Shown one piece after another: positions 15,297-15,469 of a stretch of 15,469 nt of DNA (positions are counted from its first letter, which is position 1; each line of letters begins with the position of its first letter). A program made the position numbers and the translations under genes. Where the stretch lies: positions 1-15,469 of the forward strand of contig CAZUVQ010000039.1 of NCBI GenBank assembly GCA_964623915.1, read 5' to 3'. Under the pieces are notes generated by a model, which saw only the letters and a program-made list of their open reading frames with translations, made no database searches and was not told the DNA's origin. Source of the DNA: CAZUVQ01 sp964623915. GTDB taxonomy: Bacteria > Bacillota > Clostridia > UMGS1883 > UMGS1540.

Positions 15297-15350
15297 ACCT
15301 ATACCCTGTTTGGTTCGCTGATGCGTAGTGGCATTTTCTCAAAATTTGAG
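15297..15350 (+). promoter_or_regulatory. CRISPR leader
   Basis: These are the 54 bp between the csn2 stop and repeat 1. It ends in ATTTGAG, one of the two 3' leader motifs described for type II-A arrays as the integration anchor. CTCAAA (15338-15343) is an inverted match to TTTGAG at the leader end and again at the 5' end of repeat 1. GTAGTGGCATTTT (15325-15337) resembles part of the repeat. Confidence 0.85.
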
Positions 15351-15469
15351 GTTTGAGAGTAGTGTAATTTTATAGGGTAGTAAAACCCAACATCAAATCT
15401 AAACATAGTATCTACCGTTTGAGAGTAGTGTAATTTTATAGGGTAGTAAAACAGCGCAATAACCGGACA
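15351..15469 (+). CRISPR. start of a type II-A CRISPR array
   Basis: Two identical 36-nt repeats lie at 15351-15386 and 15417-15452. They begin GTTTGAGAGTAGTGTAATTT and end ATAGGGTAGTAAAAC. Spacer 1 is 30 nt (15387-15416); spacer 2 starts at 15453 and is cut by the window edge after 17 nt. The leader side is on the left, so these are the newest spacers. The 5' GTTTGAGA matches the tracrRNA lower stem and bulge. Array length and spacer sources cannot be seen here. Confidence 0.97.

Noticed and set aside
9202..15469. A previously undescribed defence system
   Set aside because: Gene content, order and RNA parts are those of a standard type II-A CRISPR-Cas locus, with no extra unknown gene inserted; novelty is limited to regulatory details listed separately.

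Overview
The window looks like chromosome from a low-GC, endospore-forming Firmicute of the class Clostridia. The evidence is AT-rich sequence, strong Shine-Dalgarno sites, several TTG starts, a SpoIID homologue, a class A penicillin-binding protein with a cysteine-rich tail, and a Sua5-YwlE-RimI gene run. The species cannot be named from this sequence.

Bases 1-5440 hold a co-directional run of five genes on the + strand: a class A PBP, spoIID, a Sua5-type threonylcarbamoyl-AMP synthase, a YwlE-like protein arginine phosphatase and a RimI-like acetyltransferase. The last four overlap end to start. The run closes in a bidirectional hairpin shared with a convergent DUF5662-type gene. Bases 6148-7860 hold two tRNA genes (Arg-ACG on +, Leu-GAG on -) with clear promoters and terminators. 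Between them, on the - strand, lie a membrane-anchored TPR-like protein and a 36-codon small ORF. Bases 7860-9200 are a decayed region: hairpins, a promoter, an FAD-dependent oxidoreductase (CrtI/phytoene-desaturase type) broken by an internal deletion, the last codons of what looks like a REP-associated transposase, and a G/C-tract palindrome resembling its REP partner.

Bases 9202-15469 are a complete-looking type II-A CRISPR-Cas locus: tracrRNA (- strand), cas9, cas1, cas2, csn2, a 54-bp leader and the first two 36-nt repeats of an array that runs off the right edge. All catalytic residues I looked for in Cas9, Cas1 and Cas2 are present, and the anti-repeat/repeat duplex has the usual lower stem, bulge and upper stem. 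It should therefore be functional. tracrRNA guides RNase III processing of pre-crRNA, Cas9 uses the duplex for target cleavage, and Cas1-Cas2-Csn2-Cas9 acquire spacers at the leader end.

The system belongs to a known class. The points of most interest are in its non-coding parts. The tracrRNA promoter has its -35 inside the cas9 ribosome-binding/start region. A pre-crRNA promoter candidate sits in the last codons of csn2. The leader carries a sequence complementary to the 5' end of repeat 1 and a half-repeat mimic. The Cas9 PAM-interacting tail lacks an Arg-X-Arg motif like that of SpCas9.
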